Origin: a bacterium
GTDB taxonomy: Bacteria; Planctomycetota; UBA1135; UBA2386
DNA length: 64,000 nt
Direction of reading: 5' to 3'
Assembly (NCBI GenBank): GCA_024743115.1
Contig: JANSXC010000010.1
Coordinates: 1 to 64,000 of the forward strand
Positions 9,385 through 18,772 of this stretch are shown here, in pieces (position 1 is the first letter of the stretch; each line of letters begins with the position of its first letter). The translations under genes were made by a program, and so were the position numbers. The notes under the pieces were generated by a model, which did not search any database, was not told where the DNA came from, and saw only the letters and a list, made by a program, of their open reading frames with translations.

Positions 9385-9414
9385 ACCGCCGGCGCGCAGG
9401 TGCTCCGCGTTGGG

Positions 9415-12258
9415 CTACCGTCCGACGGTGACGATCAGGCCGCCACTCGTGACGAAGCCGGCCGCGGCGGCGCCGTCGATCGCGGCGCCCTGGGCCGTGA
9501 AGCGGAAGCCTACGAGGCCCGGGTCGTTCGGTAGGGACACCTGCATCGATGCCGTGCCGCTGCCGTTCGAGAGGCCGACGGTCGACGCGAGGATGCCGTT
9601 CACGAGCAGCTGGCAGCCGCCGATGTCGATGCTCGCGGTGTCGGAACCGAGGCTGATCGCGGTCAACGTGTTCGGCGCGACCTGGTCGAGCACGATGCCG
9701 AAGAGGCTCGAGCCGATCGTCGGTGCGGTGTTGGTGCCGAGCCGCGCGAAGCCACCGGCGCCGAGGCAGCCACTGCCGTAGTCCTGGACGTAGGCGGCGC
9801 CCGTGGCACCGAGGTCCACGCGCCACAGTTCACGGCCGTGCACACCGTCGTTCGCGATCAGGAACAGGTGGTTGCCCGCGATGCCGGCGAGGGTCGGATT
9901 CGAGCTACCCGGGCCCGGTTGGATCTCGTTGAGCGGGAACGTGCCGTTCGTCGTGCCGTCGCTGATCCATGGCTCGATGCCGGTCGCCGGGGTGCCCGCC
10001 GCGAGCAGCAGCAGGTCGCCATCGCCGATTGCGGTCGCTGCAGTCACGCCGCTGGTCTGGCCGGGGGCGATGTCCAGCACGAGCACGAACTGGCTGATGT
10101 TCTCGTCGAACCGCCAGAGTTCGCGACCGTTGGTCGAATCCTCGATGAGCGCGAAGAGTTCATTGGTCGTCGCCACGAGCGAGCGGATGGTGAGGCCGGG
10201 TTGCGTCGTCGTGGCCTGCGTTCCGGCGACCGTGCCATCCGTCTTGATCAGTTGCCCGTCCGCGTAGAACCAGGCGTGTTCGGGGCCGAATGCGAAGCGG
10301 ACAGACGTCGAGTTCAACACGCTGACCGTGCTCGTTCCGGTGACCGTGCCGTCCGTGACCTTGATCTCGGTGTTGGGGAACACCCGCCTGGTGTAGACCA
10401 TGCGGTCGCCGAGGCGGCCGTACTCGTCGACCAGCGTCTCGAGGGGGACAGCGGGCGTAACGCCATCGGTGCCGTAGAGCGTCGAGGACACAACGCCGAC
10501 GATCTGGTCACGCAGGACTTCGAAGTCGTTGATGAAGATCGGCATGGCCGGGATCGCCACGGGCGGTGAGACGCCATCGCTGACCATGAGGCCGTTGTCG
10601 AGGAAGTAGATCCGGTTGTCGACCACCCGGACCTGGCGGCGGGTGTAGGTCGTCGTGCTGGTGAAGATCGGCGTCGTCGTTGCCGGGGTGCCACCGGTCA
10701 GGCTCGTCCCTTCGATCGTGGAAAAGGCGATGCGGTCGCCGTAGCGCACGAGGTCGCTGAACCCGAGTCCGAGCGCGGCGAGGTTGTTGCTGACCACGTC
10801 GAACGTGCGGGCTTGCGTACCGTCCGTGATGATCAGCTCATAGCGCGAGCTGCCGGCGGTGCCGATCAGGAAGAGCTCATCGCCCAGTGCCGCGGACTCG
10901 CGAGGCAGCTGCCGGATCCCCGGTGCGGTGGCGTTGAGGTCGACGACCTCCGCGGGCGCCTGCGTGGCGCTGCCGAACCAGGGCTCGACACCGCTCTGAC
11001 CGCCGGCGGAGAACAACAGACCATCGTTCAGCGGCACGAAGTCCGAGTTGTTGAGGCCACCCGAACCGGTCGGCGAATTGAGCGGGATCGGCCCGAGGTT
11101 CTGCACCGTCGTCGGATTGGTGCACTTCATCAGCGATCTGGTGCCGCCGATGATCGCGCGGAACCATAGCGCATCGCCGGTGCCGTCGTCGAAGACCCGG
11201 ATGTGCTCGGGGTGTGATCCGGGCGTGCCGGGATCGAGGTCCGCGACGAGGCTCGTGCCGGCGACCGTACCGTCCGTCGTCCAGAGCTCGAAGCCGTTCG
11301 CCGGCGACGAACCGCGGAGATACAGCGTGCCATTGAGCTCGTGCAGGTCGCCCAATCCGGCGATGGGCAGCACGATTTCGCCGCTGCCCGCCTGCGTGAG
11401 GTCACTCGTGAAGCACTTGCCGCCAATGGTCGCGACGAATCGGTTGCCGGCGCGGAACATCGGCGCGGTCTGCGGATGGATCACGAACGACGCCAAGAGC
11501 GCGTGGCGCTGAATGCCGCCGTTGATTGGATGCGTCGAACTGATCCAGACGCCGACACCCTCAGGCTCGAGGAAGTAGACGCGGCCGTTCCAGGCCACGA
11601 AGCCGTGCGCGCGGCCGCGCAGGCCGGCGGTGATCTGGCGAGAGCCCGCGAGCGTCCCGTCCGTCGCCCAAACCGCCCATTCGCCGGTGCCCGTGTCGAA
11701 CGTCGTCCCGAAGGTCTCGACCCCGATCGTTTCGCGCGGCACGAAGAAGCTCATGCCCGGGATGAGCTGCGTGCCCGCTGCCGTGAGATCGCTGGCGTAG
11801 GTGTCACTGCCCGCCGTGATCAACAGATTGCCCGTTTTCTCGAGGGTGTAGAACTCGAGCGAGGTGGTGGTCGGTAGCGGCAACGGTGCCAGCGGGCTCG
11901 TGCCGGCCGGGGTGCCGTCGGTGGCGTAGTAGCGCAGGCCCACGCCAGGCTGGATCGCGCTGAACACGACCTGACCGCCGTACGCCGCGAGGATCTTCGG
12001 GTTGGAGCCACCGCTGCCCGGGGTGACATCGATCAGTCGCACGGTGCCCGGCGCGGTACCGTCGGTCACCCAGGGTTCGCGGCCACCTTCGCTGGTTGTG
12101 GCGGCAAACACGACCCGGCCGCCGAGGCTGACGAAATCAGCGGGGAACGACGAGGCGGTGGCGGTTGGCGGGGTCTGGTTGAGATCGGCAACGAGTTGCT
12201 GGCCGACGAGAGGCGTGACCGCCAGGGCGGCGGGGAGCAGGCAGGCGAAAGATCGCAT
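9415..12258 (-). CDS. Secreted ELWxxDGT-repeat protein with C-terminal GxGC module
   Basis: A 947-residue exported protein. The signal peptide is MRSFACLLPAALAVTPLVGQ. The body is built of ELWxxDGTxxGT repeats (REPWVTDGTAPGT, FELWTTDGTVAGT, RELWRVD, EPWISDGTTNGT), followed in each repeat by an L-D-PG-S-P type loop. This family is common in large secreted bacterial proteins, where it is predicted to form a propeller. The last ~120 residues carry the module that recurs in this window: YGSGCLGAGG, an internal disulfide-type Cys in GGCQLLVNG, then LPNDPGLVGF. An AAGGA-like Shine-Dalgarno (AAGGA, 7-8 nt upstream) supports the ATG at 12258. No enzyme activity is predicted. Confidence 0.85.
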   Translation of the reverse strand: MRSFACLLPAALAVTPLVGQQLVADLNQTPPTATASSFPADFVSLGGRVVFAATTSEGGREPWVTDGTAPGTVRLIDVTPGSGGSNPKILAAYGGQVVFSAIQPGVGLRYYATDGTPAGTSPLAPLPLPTTTSLEFYTLEKTGNLLITAGSDTYASDLTAAGTQLIPGMSFFVPRETIGVETFGTTFDTGTGEWAVWATDGTLAGSRQITAGLRGRAHGFVAWNGRVYFLEPEGVGVWISSTHPINGGIQRHALLASFVIHPQTAPMFRAGNRFVATIGGKCFTSDLTQAGSGEIVLPIAGLGDLHELNGTLYLRGSSPANGFELWTTDGTVAGTSLVADLDPGTPGSHPEHIRVFDDGTGDALWFRAIIGGTRSLMKCTNPTTVQNLGPIPLNSPTGSGGLNNSDFVPLNDGLLFSAGGQSGVEPWFGSATQAPAEVVDLNATAPGIRQLPRESAALGDELFLIGTAGSSRYELIITDGTQARTFDVVSNNLAALGLGFSDLVRYGDRIAFSTIEGTSLTGGTPATTTPIFTSTTTYTRRQVRVVDNRIYFLDNGLMVSDGVSPPVAIPAMPIFINDFEVLRDQIVGVVSSTLYGTDGVTPAVPLETLVDEYGRLGDRMVYTRRVFPNTEIKVTDGTVTGTSTVSVLNSTSVRFAFGPEHAWFYADGQLIKTDGTVAGTQATTTQPGLTIRSLVATTNELFALIEDSTNGRELWRFDENISQFVLVLDIAPGQTSGVTAATAIGDGDLLLLAAGTPATGIEPWISDGTTNGTFPLNEIQPGPGSSNPTLAGIAGNHLFLIANDGVHGRELWRVDLGATGAAYVQDYGSGCLGAGGFARLGTNTAPTIGSSLFGIVLDQVAPNTLTAISLGSDTASIDIGGCQLLVNGILASTVGLSNGSGTASMQVSLPNDPGLVGFRFTAQGAAIDGAAAAGFVTSGGLIVTVGR

Positions 12259-12424
12259 TCAACTATCCTTGGGTTCTGGGGTTCGGAGGAAGCGACCGTT
12301 TGGAGTTAGTCCCGCAATTGGGCGGGTAACCCGGTCTTCCCACCGATCGCCGTTCGGCCCAAGGGCTTACCGTATGGCGACTTACGATTTCTCGATGCGG
12401 CTCGACGCGACCCGACGTCTGCCG

Positions 12425-12452
12425 CCGGGGTTCCGCGCGCCCGGAACCCCGG
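12425..12452 (-). terminator. GC-rich hairpin downstream of the HEAT/PDZ gene
   Basis: A perfect 10-bp inverted repeat (CCGGGGTTCC / GGAACCCCGG) with an 8-nt loop lies 7 nt beyond the stop codon of the gene ending at 12459. No T-run follows on the minus strand, so it may act as an RNA-stabilising or Rho-assisted terminator rather than a classical intrinsic one. Confidence 0.55.
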
Positions 12453-12458
12453 GGACCC

Positions 12459-13790
12459 TCAGCGCACCCGGTATTCCACGGCGTGCGTCTTGCCCTTCAG
12501 CGAGTACTCGACGAGCAGTTTTTGCGGCCGGCCACGGGCCTCGAGGAACATCTTCGTCGTCGCGAGCAGCGTCTTGGCGTTGGCGATGCCTGCTCCGTTG
12601 ACCGCCGTGATCACGGCGCCGACCGGGATCGCGAGCGGCTCGAGCGCCTCGGGCACACGCGCGACGCGGAAGCCACGGAGGTACTGCCCGTTGTCCTGGC
12701 GCTCGACGAACGGGTCGCCGATCGACGAGTTCTCCAGTGCAGCGATGCCCGCCGCGACGATCGCGTCGAGTTCTTCGCTCGGGTAGAGCTCGATGAGCGC
12801 GTTGTTGACATTCCGGATCGGCGGGAACATCCGCTTGGTCGCGTCCTCGGCCCACTGCATCAGAGCGGCCGCTTCTGAGACCGCCGGCGGCGAGCGCAGC
12901 TCTTTGCCGCCGACCGTGCGCAGGATCGTGATCGTCTGCTGCTGCACGTCTCGGTTGTCCGAGCGCACGAGCTGCATCAGGCGTGGCAGAGCGGGCTCGA
13001 GCCACGTCACGGCGAGATCCTCACGTAGCTTGAACACCTCGTTGAGGAACCACAGGGCCTGGGCCTGATCGATCGGCCGCTCGTTGAGCAGTTGGATGAA
13101 CGGCACGACGCGGAACGGGTGCAGGTGGTCGCTGTCGCGCGGCGCGCGCACGATGCCGGCTGTCTTGGCTGCGGGACTGCCGGGCTCGGGCATGTTGGCG
13201 ACGATCTCGGCCTTGCGTTCGTCGTCGAGATCACCGAAGCGCCGGCCGAGATGCGCGGCAAGATACTTCGCGGCCCTTGGGAACGCTTCCTGTCGCGTCT
13301 GCTGTACGGGTTCGCCGGGGATGTGCGAGATCAGGTTGAGCACGTAGTCGACGCGGTCGCAATAGAACATCGCGTAGTACGCCGTGCGCCGGTCGTCGGC
13401 GTTCTTGCTCTGCCGCATGATCGACGCGAGATAGCCGGCATCGAGTCCGATCTTGGCTACTTCGTCGTGCAGGTCCTGCCAGGTCGGGTCGGCGACGATC
13501 TCACGGCCCTTGCTGTCGGTGCGCTTCTCGAAGCGCGGGCTCGATGCCATCGCGCGCATCCGGCGCAGCAGGGAGTAGAGCTTGTCCGGCGGCGCGTAGA
13601 CCTCGGCCGGGGCACGGAACGGCGTCAGTGCGTCGCGCTCGGGGTAGGCGACGTGCGGCGCTTCGGCCTGGCCGGCTGATTTCGTGTTGGCCGGATCTTG
13701 GCTGGCCGGATCCTGGGCCGCGAGCGAGATCGGGAGCGCTGCCACCAGCGGCGCGAACAGGAGGGAAGCCGAAAGGGAGCGGACCACCAT
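12459..13790 (-). CDS. Secreted HEAT-like/PDZ-domain protein
   Basis: The ATG at 13790 is preferred over a GTG at 13808 because it begins a proper signal peptide (MVVRSLSASLLFAPLVAALP..., cleavage after LAAQ). The middle of the 443-residue product is helical and repetitive (ADDRRTAYYAMFY, RLMQLVRSDNRDVQQQTITIL), like HEAT or armadillo repeats. The last ~95 residues look like a PDZ domain: YLRGFRVARV, PLAIPVGAVITAVNGAGI, then a C-terminal strand. PDZ domains of this type bind peptide C-termini, but no protease domain accompanies it. A scaffolding or chaperone-like role outside the cytoplasm is an inference. Confidence 0.65.
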   Translation of the reverse strand: MVVRSLSASLLFAPLVAALPISLAAQDPASQDPANTKSAGQAEAPHVAYPERDALTPFRAPAEVYAPPDKLYSLLRRMRAMASSPRFEKRTDSKGREIVADPTWQDLHDEVAKIGLDAGYLASIMRQSKNADDRRTAYYAMFYCDRVDYVLNLISHIPGEPVQQTRQEAFPRAAKYLAAHLGRRFGDLDDERKAEIVANMPEPGSPAAKTAGIVRAPRDSDHLHPFRVVPFIQLLNERPIDQAQALWFLNEVFKLREDLAVTWLEPALPRLMQLVRSDNRDVQQQTITILRTVGGKELRSPPAVSEAAALMQWAEDATKRMFPPIRNVNNALIELYPSEELDAIVAAGIAALENSSIGDPFVERQDNGQYLRGFRVARVPEALEPLAIPVGAVITAVNGAGIANAKTLLATTKMFLEARGRPQKLLVEYSLKGKTHAVEYRVR

Positions 13791-13871
13791 GGTCGGGTAT
13801 CTAGTCACGGGAGGGCGCGATCGTAACCAGCCGGGGCAGCGGAGGCGTGCCTGGAGAGGCGTTCGGAGGGG

Positions 13872-14486
13872 TCAGCTGCGCAGCCAGAGGAACAGGACCT
13901 GCGAAAGACCGATGAGGGCGCCGAGAACTCCGCCGAGGACGACGATCGCCCGCAATTCGCGGCTGGCGACCTCGAGAATCAGCTTCTCGAGTTTCTGCAC
14001 GGCGAACGCGGCGACCTTCTGCTCGACGACCTCGGGCACATTCAGGCCCGCGGCGAGCCCCTTTTCGACGTGATCGAGCACCTCTTCCTTGTGCGCCATG
14101 ACGCCGTCGACGATCGCCTTCTTGATGTCCTCGACGCGCTCCTCCGTGAGGAATCCGCCGATCAGCGGCAGGTTGCGCAGCTCCTGGACCTTGGGGCCGA
14201 GGCCTTTGTCGAGGACGACGCCGAGGATGCCTTCGAAGTCGAGCTTGTTGAGGCCGCGGACGACGTCTTTGTGCTCGATGAGATGGTTGCCGACGATGCG
14301 GCCGATCGCCTTCGCGAGTTCGGCCTGCCGGCGCGGCACGAGGCCGTGGAGGCGGAAGAACAGCAGCCGGCGCGGCTTCAGCGGGCGGAAGATCATCTTG
14401 ACCGCGAGCCAGTTGGTGCTGAAGCCGATCAGCGCACCGATCGCGGGAATGGTGATCCAGGTCCAGAGATCGGGGGCTGTGGGCAT
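13872..14486 (-). CDS. DUF445-family membrane protein
   Basis: A 204-residue protein, starting at the ATG at 14486. It opens with a membrane segment and the family signature (PAIGALIGFSTNWLAVKMIFRP), then a long amphipathic helical part (RIVGNHLIEHKDV, VLDHVEKGLAAGLNVPEVV) and a second membrane segment at the C-terminus (VVLGGVLGALIGLSQVLFLWL). This two-TM, helical-middle plan is typical of DUF445/YheB-like proteins, whose biochemical role is not established. The frame extends much further upstream, but that part has no homology-like features and overlaps the divergent gene at 14625. Confidence 0.8.
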   Translation of the reverse strand: MPTAPDLWTWITIPAIGALIGFSTNWLAVKMIFRPLKPRRLLFFRLHGLVPRRQAELAKAIGRIVGNHLIEHKDVVRGLNKLDFEGILGVVLDKGLGPKVQELRNLPLIGGFLTEERVEDIKKAIVDGVMAHKEEVLDHVEKGLAAGLNVPEVVEQKVAAFAVQKLEKLILEVASRELRAIVVLGGVLGALIGLSQVLFLWLRS

Positions 14487-14624
14487 GGGCTGGGGTCTTC
14501 GGGGCAGCGAGTATGGCCCTGGGCCTGCCGGCGAGGGAATACGAAACTCCGGCGATCTTCTGTCGATCCGCGTCCGGTCCGTTCGTCGTATGGTCGGCGT
14601 CCCGATCGACGTCTCTGAAGAACC

Positions 14625-15704
14625 ATGACCAATCTCACTCTCTCGCTGTTCAGCGCGGCCGTGGTCGCGCTCTCGCCGTTCGCCCTGTGCCAGGATGCTT
14701 CGTCGGAGGAGCATGGGCCGCCCAAGCCGGCGCCCGAGCTCCAGAAGTTCGCGCCGCTGATCGGCAACTGGCAGGGCAAGGGCGTCTTCCACGATCCCAA
14801 GGCCGGCGACATGAAGTGGACTGCGCGCGGGTCGTACCGCTGGGTGCTGTCGAACTTCTGGGTCGAAGAGGACTTCTGGATCGAGTTCGAGGGCCAGGAC
14901 GCACCGATGGTGTTCCGCGCCTACATGGGTTGGGACGCGGAGAATCAGCGGTTCGTCAACCTGCACGTCAGCAACGACGGCGCACTTGCGATGGACGAGC
15001 TGGTGTTCTCGCCCGAGGGCGCGATGGTCGGCCTGATGCGTCAGCAGAACGGCGCCACGCACTACTGTGAGCGCGCGGTCACCAAGGTGAACGGTGACAA
15101 GATGACGATGGCGATCGACTTCCTCATGGCGTCGGGGCCGTCGTCACGCGTCGTCGAGGGCGAGTTCGAGCGTGTCGACGCGGTGGCGCCGACCGTGTTG
15201 ACCGCGGGCGCCATGGGCGACAAGGTCGAACCGATGGCGAAGCTCGTGCGGGCTGCCGGCGTGTACGACGTCAAGGGCTCGATGACCTGGATGCCGGGCA
15301 TGCCGGCGATGAACATTCACGGCACGGACACCTACACCGCGCTGTTCGGTGGTGCGGTCCTGCACGGCCATACCGATGGCGGTTCCGACATGTCGCCCGA
15401 GCCCTACTACTCGCACGTATTCTGGGGCTGGGACCAGAAGAAGAAGTGCTACAGGGGCATCTACGTCTCGAACATGGGCGAGTGCGGCCAGATGGAGATG
15501 CGCTACTCGCAGGACGGCAAGCACCTCGTGACGACCAACGCGCTCACGAAGGGTGGCGTCCCGATGGTGCAGCGCTTCGTGCTGACGCTCGACGAGAACG
15601 GCGCGTTCCAGAAGGGGGTGAGCCATGCAATCATCGATGCGGGCGCGCCGATGAAGGACTTCGAGGCGAGCTACACGAAGAAGTCGGCCAAGGCCGGGAA
15701 CTGA
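14625..15704 (+). CDS. Secreted protein with two DUF1579-like domains
   Basis: A 359-residue exported protein. Signal peptide MTNLTLSLFSAAVVALSPF, cleaved near LCQD. Two homologous halves follow. The first (LIGNWQGKGVFHD, MVFRAYMGWDAENQRFV, LHVSNDGALAMDE) and the second (GVYDVKGSMTW, YYSHVFWGWDQKKKCY, IYVSNMGECGQMEM) each fit DUF1579, a lipocalin-like barrel family frequent in planctomycetes. The usual family length is about 170 residues, so this is a tandem version. Ligand unknown. It is divergent from the DUF445 gene. Confidence 0.75.
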   Translation: MTNLTLSLFSAAVVALSPFALCQDASSEEHGPPKPAPELQKFAPLIGNWQGKGVFHDPKAGDMKWTARGSYRWVLSNFWVEEDFWIEFEGQDAPMVFRAYMGWDAENQRFVNLHVSNDGALAMDELVFSPEGAMVGLMRQQNGATHYCERAVTKVNGDKMTMAIDFLMASGPSSRVVEGEFERVDAVAPTVLTAGAMGDKVEPMAKLVRAAGVYDVKGSMTWMPGMPAMNIHGTDTYTALFGGAVLHGHTDGGSDMSPEPYYSHVFWGWDQKKKCYRGIYVSNMGECGQMEMRYSQDGKHLVTTNALTKGGVPMVQRFVLTLDENGAFQKGVSHAIIDAGAPMKDFEASYTKKSAKAGN

Positions 15705-15731
15705 CGATCGCGGGTCGCGTTGCTCTGCGGC

Positions 15732-16814
15732 ATGCGACCTTCGATCTGGCTGGGGCCGTGTCTGACCATGGCGGCCGTTCTGGCGCAGGCACCGCAGCTG
15801 CGGGTGCCGCCGGCCGCGCGGTGGAGCGACTCGGCCGCGTACGAACTACGGGATGCAGCCGGTTCGTTGGCGTTCGAGCTGGCGTGGAATCGATCGCGGC
15901 CCGAGTTGCGGGTCGGATCGGCCGGACGCGCGCTCGCCGCCGGTTCGGACGACCATCTCGCGGCGCAGGCACGCCTGCGGGACTGGGCGGAGGTGGCGTT
16001 CGACGCGGTCACCCGCCGGCGGATCGAGATGGCCGAGTGGTTCGATGATCTCGACATCGCGCGCGAGCCGGGACGGCAGCGTGAGCTCGCGCGATGTCTG
16101 CATCGGCTCGCCGTGCATCGTCGTGCGGCGGTCGCGGCCGTCGGCGAGGTGCGCTCGATTCCTGGCGTGCGGCTCGGGTTCGAGCTGAAGGACGAGTCGG
16201 GGCAGTCGGTGAGGGTCCAGTTCCGGACGATCGATGCCGGGCAGTCGCGCATCCATCTCGACGGCAGCGCGCAACCGTTGCAGTACGGTGACGCGAGTGA
16301 GGCGGTCGTGGTCGCCGCGATGCATCGCTACCTCGCGGATCACGTCGATGCGCGCCTGCTCGACCTGGTCTGGGCGGGCGCCGAGATCGGGCCGGGCCGA
16401 ACTCCGCCAACGGCGTGGCGGGTGCTGATGACGCTGCACGATTACATGCGGTTGAGTTCCCCGCGGCTCCAGCACATCGGACGCGTGAAGGACGGTGGGT
16501 CGTTGCACTTCGTGTTCTGCGACGCACGTGGCGAACGTTTCGGCGTTTGGTTCGATCGGGCGATCGACTCGATGATCCACGGGCGCATGAAGTTCGCAGG
16601 CGAAGGTCGCCAGCTCTTCGGTCGTGCGTCGCCGCGGACCGACGACGGCTACACGCTGATTGCGTTCGGCAGCCTCGAGGAGCACGCGCTGCTGACGATG
16701 TTCGATGCCATCGTTGCGCGCGGGCCGACGCGCTTCGCTGGCAAGGAGCAACTCTCCGAGCTCGCAGCGGCCGTCGCTCGTCATCGCGCGGCCCGCAAGC
16801 TTGCCGCGAAGTAG
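15732..16814 (+). CDS. Hypothetical secreted protein
   Basis: A 360-residue product, starting at the ATG at 15732 directly before a short signal peptide (MRPSIWLGPCLTMAAVLAQ). The mature protein mixes helices rich in Arg and Ala with strands (VRLGFELKDESGQSVRVQF, LHFVFCDARGERFGVWF). No known family is recognised. It lies 27 bp after the DUF1579 gene on the same strand, so co-expression is likely, and it converges with the adhesin-like gene on the other strand with only 25 bp between the stops. Confidence 0.55.
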   Translation: MRPSIWLGPCLTMAAVLAQAPQLRVPPAARWSDSAAYELRDAAGSLAFELAWNRSRPELRVGSAGRALAAGSDDHLAAQARLRDWAEVAFDAVTRRRIEMAEWFDDLDIAREPGRQRELARCLHRLAVHRRAAVAAVGEVRSIPGVRLGFELKDESGQSVRVQFRTIDAGQSRIHLDGSAQPLQYGDASEAVVVAAMHRYLADHVDARLLDLVWAGAEIGPGRTPPTAWRVLMTLHDYMRLSSPRLQHIGRVKDGGSLHFVFCDARGERFGVWFDRAIDSMIHGRMKFAGEGRQLFGRASPRTDDGYTLIAFGSLEEHALLTMFDAIVARGPTRFAGKEQLSELAAAVARHRAARKLAAK

Positions 16815-16839
16815 CCGGCCGCCGTCGTTCGGGTCGTGC

Positions 16840-17643
16840 TCAGCGCACAACGATGTTGCCGGCGCTGGCGCGGGCGCGGAACGTCGCGCCGCCTTGGCCA
16901 ACCGTGCCGCGCGCCGAGGCCGCGGTGATGTCGCGTTCGGTCTCGATGCCGAAGCGGCTGGCGAGCGACACGTTGCCGACACTCGTGGCGAGGTCGAACT
17001 GTCCGCTGACCTCCTTCGGCAGCGTGAGCTTGACGTTGCCCGCGGAGCAACTGACGTCGCAACCCTTCGTCGGGCCGTTCTCGGCGACGGCGACAACGAC
17101 GTTGCCAGCCGATGCGTTGGCGCGCAGTTGGCCTTCGACGACCGGGATCGCGATATCGATGTTGCCGGCGGCGGTCTCGACCGCGACGTCGCGGGCTGCG
17201 GGGAGCTGGATGTCGATCGTGCCGGCGGACTGCTCGATCGTGAGCGCGATACCGCTTGGCACGGTCACTTCGAAGTGCAGCTGCCAGTCGTTGTGATCCG
17301 ATGCACCGTCGTGTCGGTTCTTGATGGTCAGTTCGTCACCGGCCATCACGACTTCGACGTGCTTGTCGAACGCGGGGTCGAAGTCCGTCTCGGGGCGGTC
17401 CTCGGTGAGCAGAACCTCGGCCTTGATCGCGGCACCGGCGTTGCCGGCTTCGCGCACGACGATCACGCCCGCGCTGTTACCGATCGTGAGCCGCTTGATC
17501 TTGCCGGCGTCGGCGATCGGGGCGTCGATCGTGCCAACGGCGCGATGGTTCGAGACGTTCATGATGCAGCCGGTCGCGAGCACGAACGGCAGCAGGGCGA
17601 GGGTGCAGGGCAGAGCGCGGTGACGAAGCATGGCGAGCAGCAT
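16840..17643 (-). CDS. Lipoprotein with DUF4097-like adhesin repeats
   Basis: The start at 17643 (alternative ATG at 17631) gives a lipoprotein signal with lipobox LATGC. The mature ~240 residues form a right-handed beta-solenoid pattern typical of DUF4097/DUF2807-type putative adhesins: short repeats such as IEQSAGTIDIQL, VETAAGNIDIAI, ANASAGNVVVAV, CSAGNVKLTL and TSVGNVSLAS. Each repeat ends in a (A/S)GN(I/V) turn. Such proteins are thought to be surface-exposed or periplasmic; no enzymatic function is expected. It is transcribed divergently from the racemase gene at 17680, with only 36 bp between the starts. Confidence 0.75.
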   Translation of the reverse strand: MLLAMLRHRALPCTLALLPFVLATGCIMNVSNHRAVGTIDAPIADAGKIKRLTIGNSAGVIVVREAGNAGAAIKAEVLLTEDRPETDFDPAFDKHVEVVMAGDELTIKNRHDGASDHNDWQLHFEVTVPSGIALTIEQSAGTIDIQLPAARDVAVETAAGNIDIAIPVVEGQLRANASAGNVVVAVAENGPTKGCDVSCSAGNVKLTLPKEVSGQFDLATSVGNVSLASRFGIETERDITAASARGTVGQGGATFRARASAGNIVVR

Positions 17644-17679
17644 ATCGCCGGGGGCCGCGTGGCGCGGCATGATGCAGCG

Positions 17680-18720
17680 ATGGCAGAGCCCGAACCTCGT
17701 GACGACCCCCGCATCATCGCGATCGATTCGCACACCGCCGGGGAACCGACGCGCATCATCACGGGCGGATTACCCGAATTGCCGGGTGAGACCATGTTGG
17801 AGAATCGCGCCGCGCTGGAATCCGACCACGACGACCTGCGTCGCGGGCTCGTGTTCGAGCCGCGCGGTCACGACGCGATCGTGCTGGCCTATCTGATGGC
17901 GCCGTGCGACCCCGGGGCGCATCTCGGCGTCGTGTTCGCCAACGACGCGGGCTATCTCGGCATGTGTGGTCACGGTGCGATCGGCGTCGCGACGGTCGCG
18001 GTGACGACGGGCACGGTGCCTGCGGTCGAGCCGGAGACCGAGGTCGTGCTCGATACTCCGGTGGGCGTGGTGTCTTGCCGTGTCAAGGTCGAGAACGGCA
18101 AGGTGCGCAGCGTCGCGATCACGAACGTGCCGTCGTTCCTTCAACGCCAGCGCGTGGTCGTTCCGTTGCATCACCAGGGCCACGATCACGGCAAGATCGC
18201 GGTCGACATCGCGTACGGCGGGAATTGGTTCGGGTTCGTCGAGGCCGATCAGCTCGGGCTCGAGGTCGAGAAGGCGCAGCTCCGCGAGCTGCTCGACGCG
18301 GCGACCGCGGTGCGTGAGAGTCTCGTGCGCAAGGGCGTGCGCGGCGTGCATCCCGAACGCGGCGAAGAGGAGATCGTCGATCACATCAAGCTGTTTACCG
18401 ACCTGCCGAGCGAGCTGACTGGCGGGTTGCCGGGTTCACGCGCGCTGACGCTCTGTCCGGGTGCGGCCTACGATCGTTCGCCGTGCGGTACGGGCACGTC
18501 TGCCAAGCTCGCCGTGCTGCATGCCAAGGGCGAACTCGGTGTCGGCGAGTGGTTCGTCTCCGAGAGCGTGCTTGGAACTCGCTTTCGGGCGCGGATCCGC
18601 GAGGAGGTGCGCGTCGGCGACTTCGTCGCCGTCGTGCCCGAGATCGAGGGTTCGGCCTGGATCACGGGCTTTCAGAACTTCCACTTCGATCCCGACGACC
18701 CCTGCCGCTTCGGCATTTGA
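17680..18720 (+). CDS. Proline racemase / 4-hydroxyproline 2-epimerase
   Basis: A 346-residue member of the proline racemase family, which inverts the alpha-carbon of proline or trans-4-hydroxyproline using two Cys bases. Both catalytic cysteines are visible: Cys96 in MCGHGAIG and Cys269 in SPCGTGTSAKLA. The N-terminal IDSHTAGEPTRI is the family hallmark. With two Cys the enzyme should be a racemase or epimerase rather than a 3-hydroxyproline dehydratase. Proline versus hydroxyproline preference cannot be decided by eye. No other hydroxyproline degradation genes are next to it. The start at 17680 was chosen because upstream sequence in the same frame lies across the divergent gene. Confidence 0.9.
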   Translation: MAEPEPRDDPRIIAIDSHTAGEPTRIITGGLPELPGETMLENRAALESDHDDLRRGLVFEPRGHDAIVLAYLMAPCDPGAHLGVVFANDAGYLGMCGHGAIGVATVAVTTGTVPAVEPETEVVLDTPVGVVSCRVKVENGKVRSVAITNVPSFLQRQRVVVPLHHQGHDHGKIAVDIAYGGNWFGFVEADQLGLEVEKAQLRELLDAATAVRESLVRKGVRGVHPERGEEEIVDHIKLFTDLPSELTGGLPGSRALTLCPGAAYDRSPCGTGTSAKLAVLHAKGELGVGEWFVSESVLGTRFRARIREEVRVGDFVAVVPEIEGSAWITGFQNFHFDPDDPCRFGI

Positions 18721-18758
18721 GGGCAGGTCGAGCACCGTGGTGCGACGGGTGGCTGCCC
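18721..18758. terminator. Nested inverted repeats between convergent genes
   Basis: Immediately after the racemase stop, GGGCAG pairs with CTGCCC (18721-18726 and 18753-18758), enclosing a perfect GCACC-GT-GGTGC hairpin (18732-18743). The position between two convergent genes suggests bidirectional termination; no T-tract is present. Confidence 0.45.
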
Positions 18759-18772
18759 CCGCGCGCCGCGGG

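Noticed and set aside
16705..17679. Long upstream extension of the racemase reading frame
   Set aside because: It runs antisense through the adhesin-like lipoprotein gene, has no domain features, and the family N-terminus starts at 17680.
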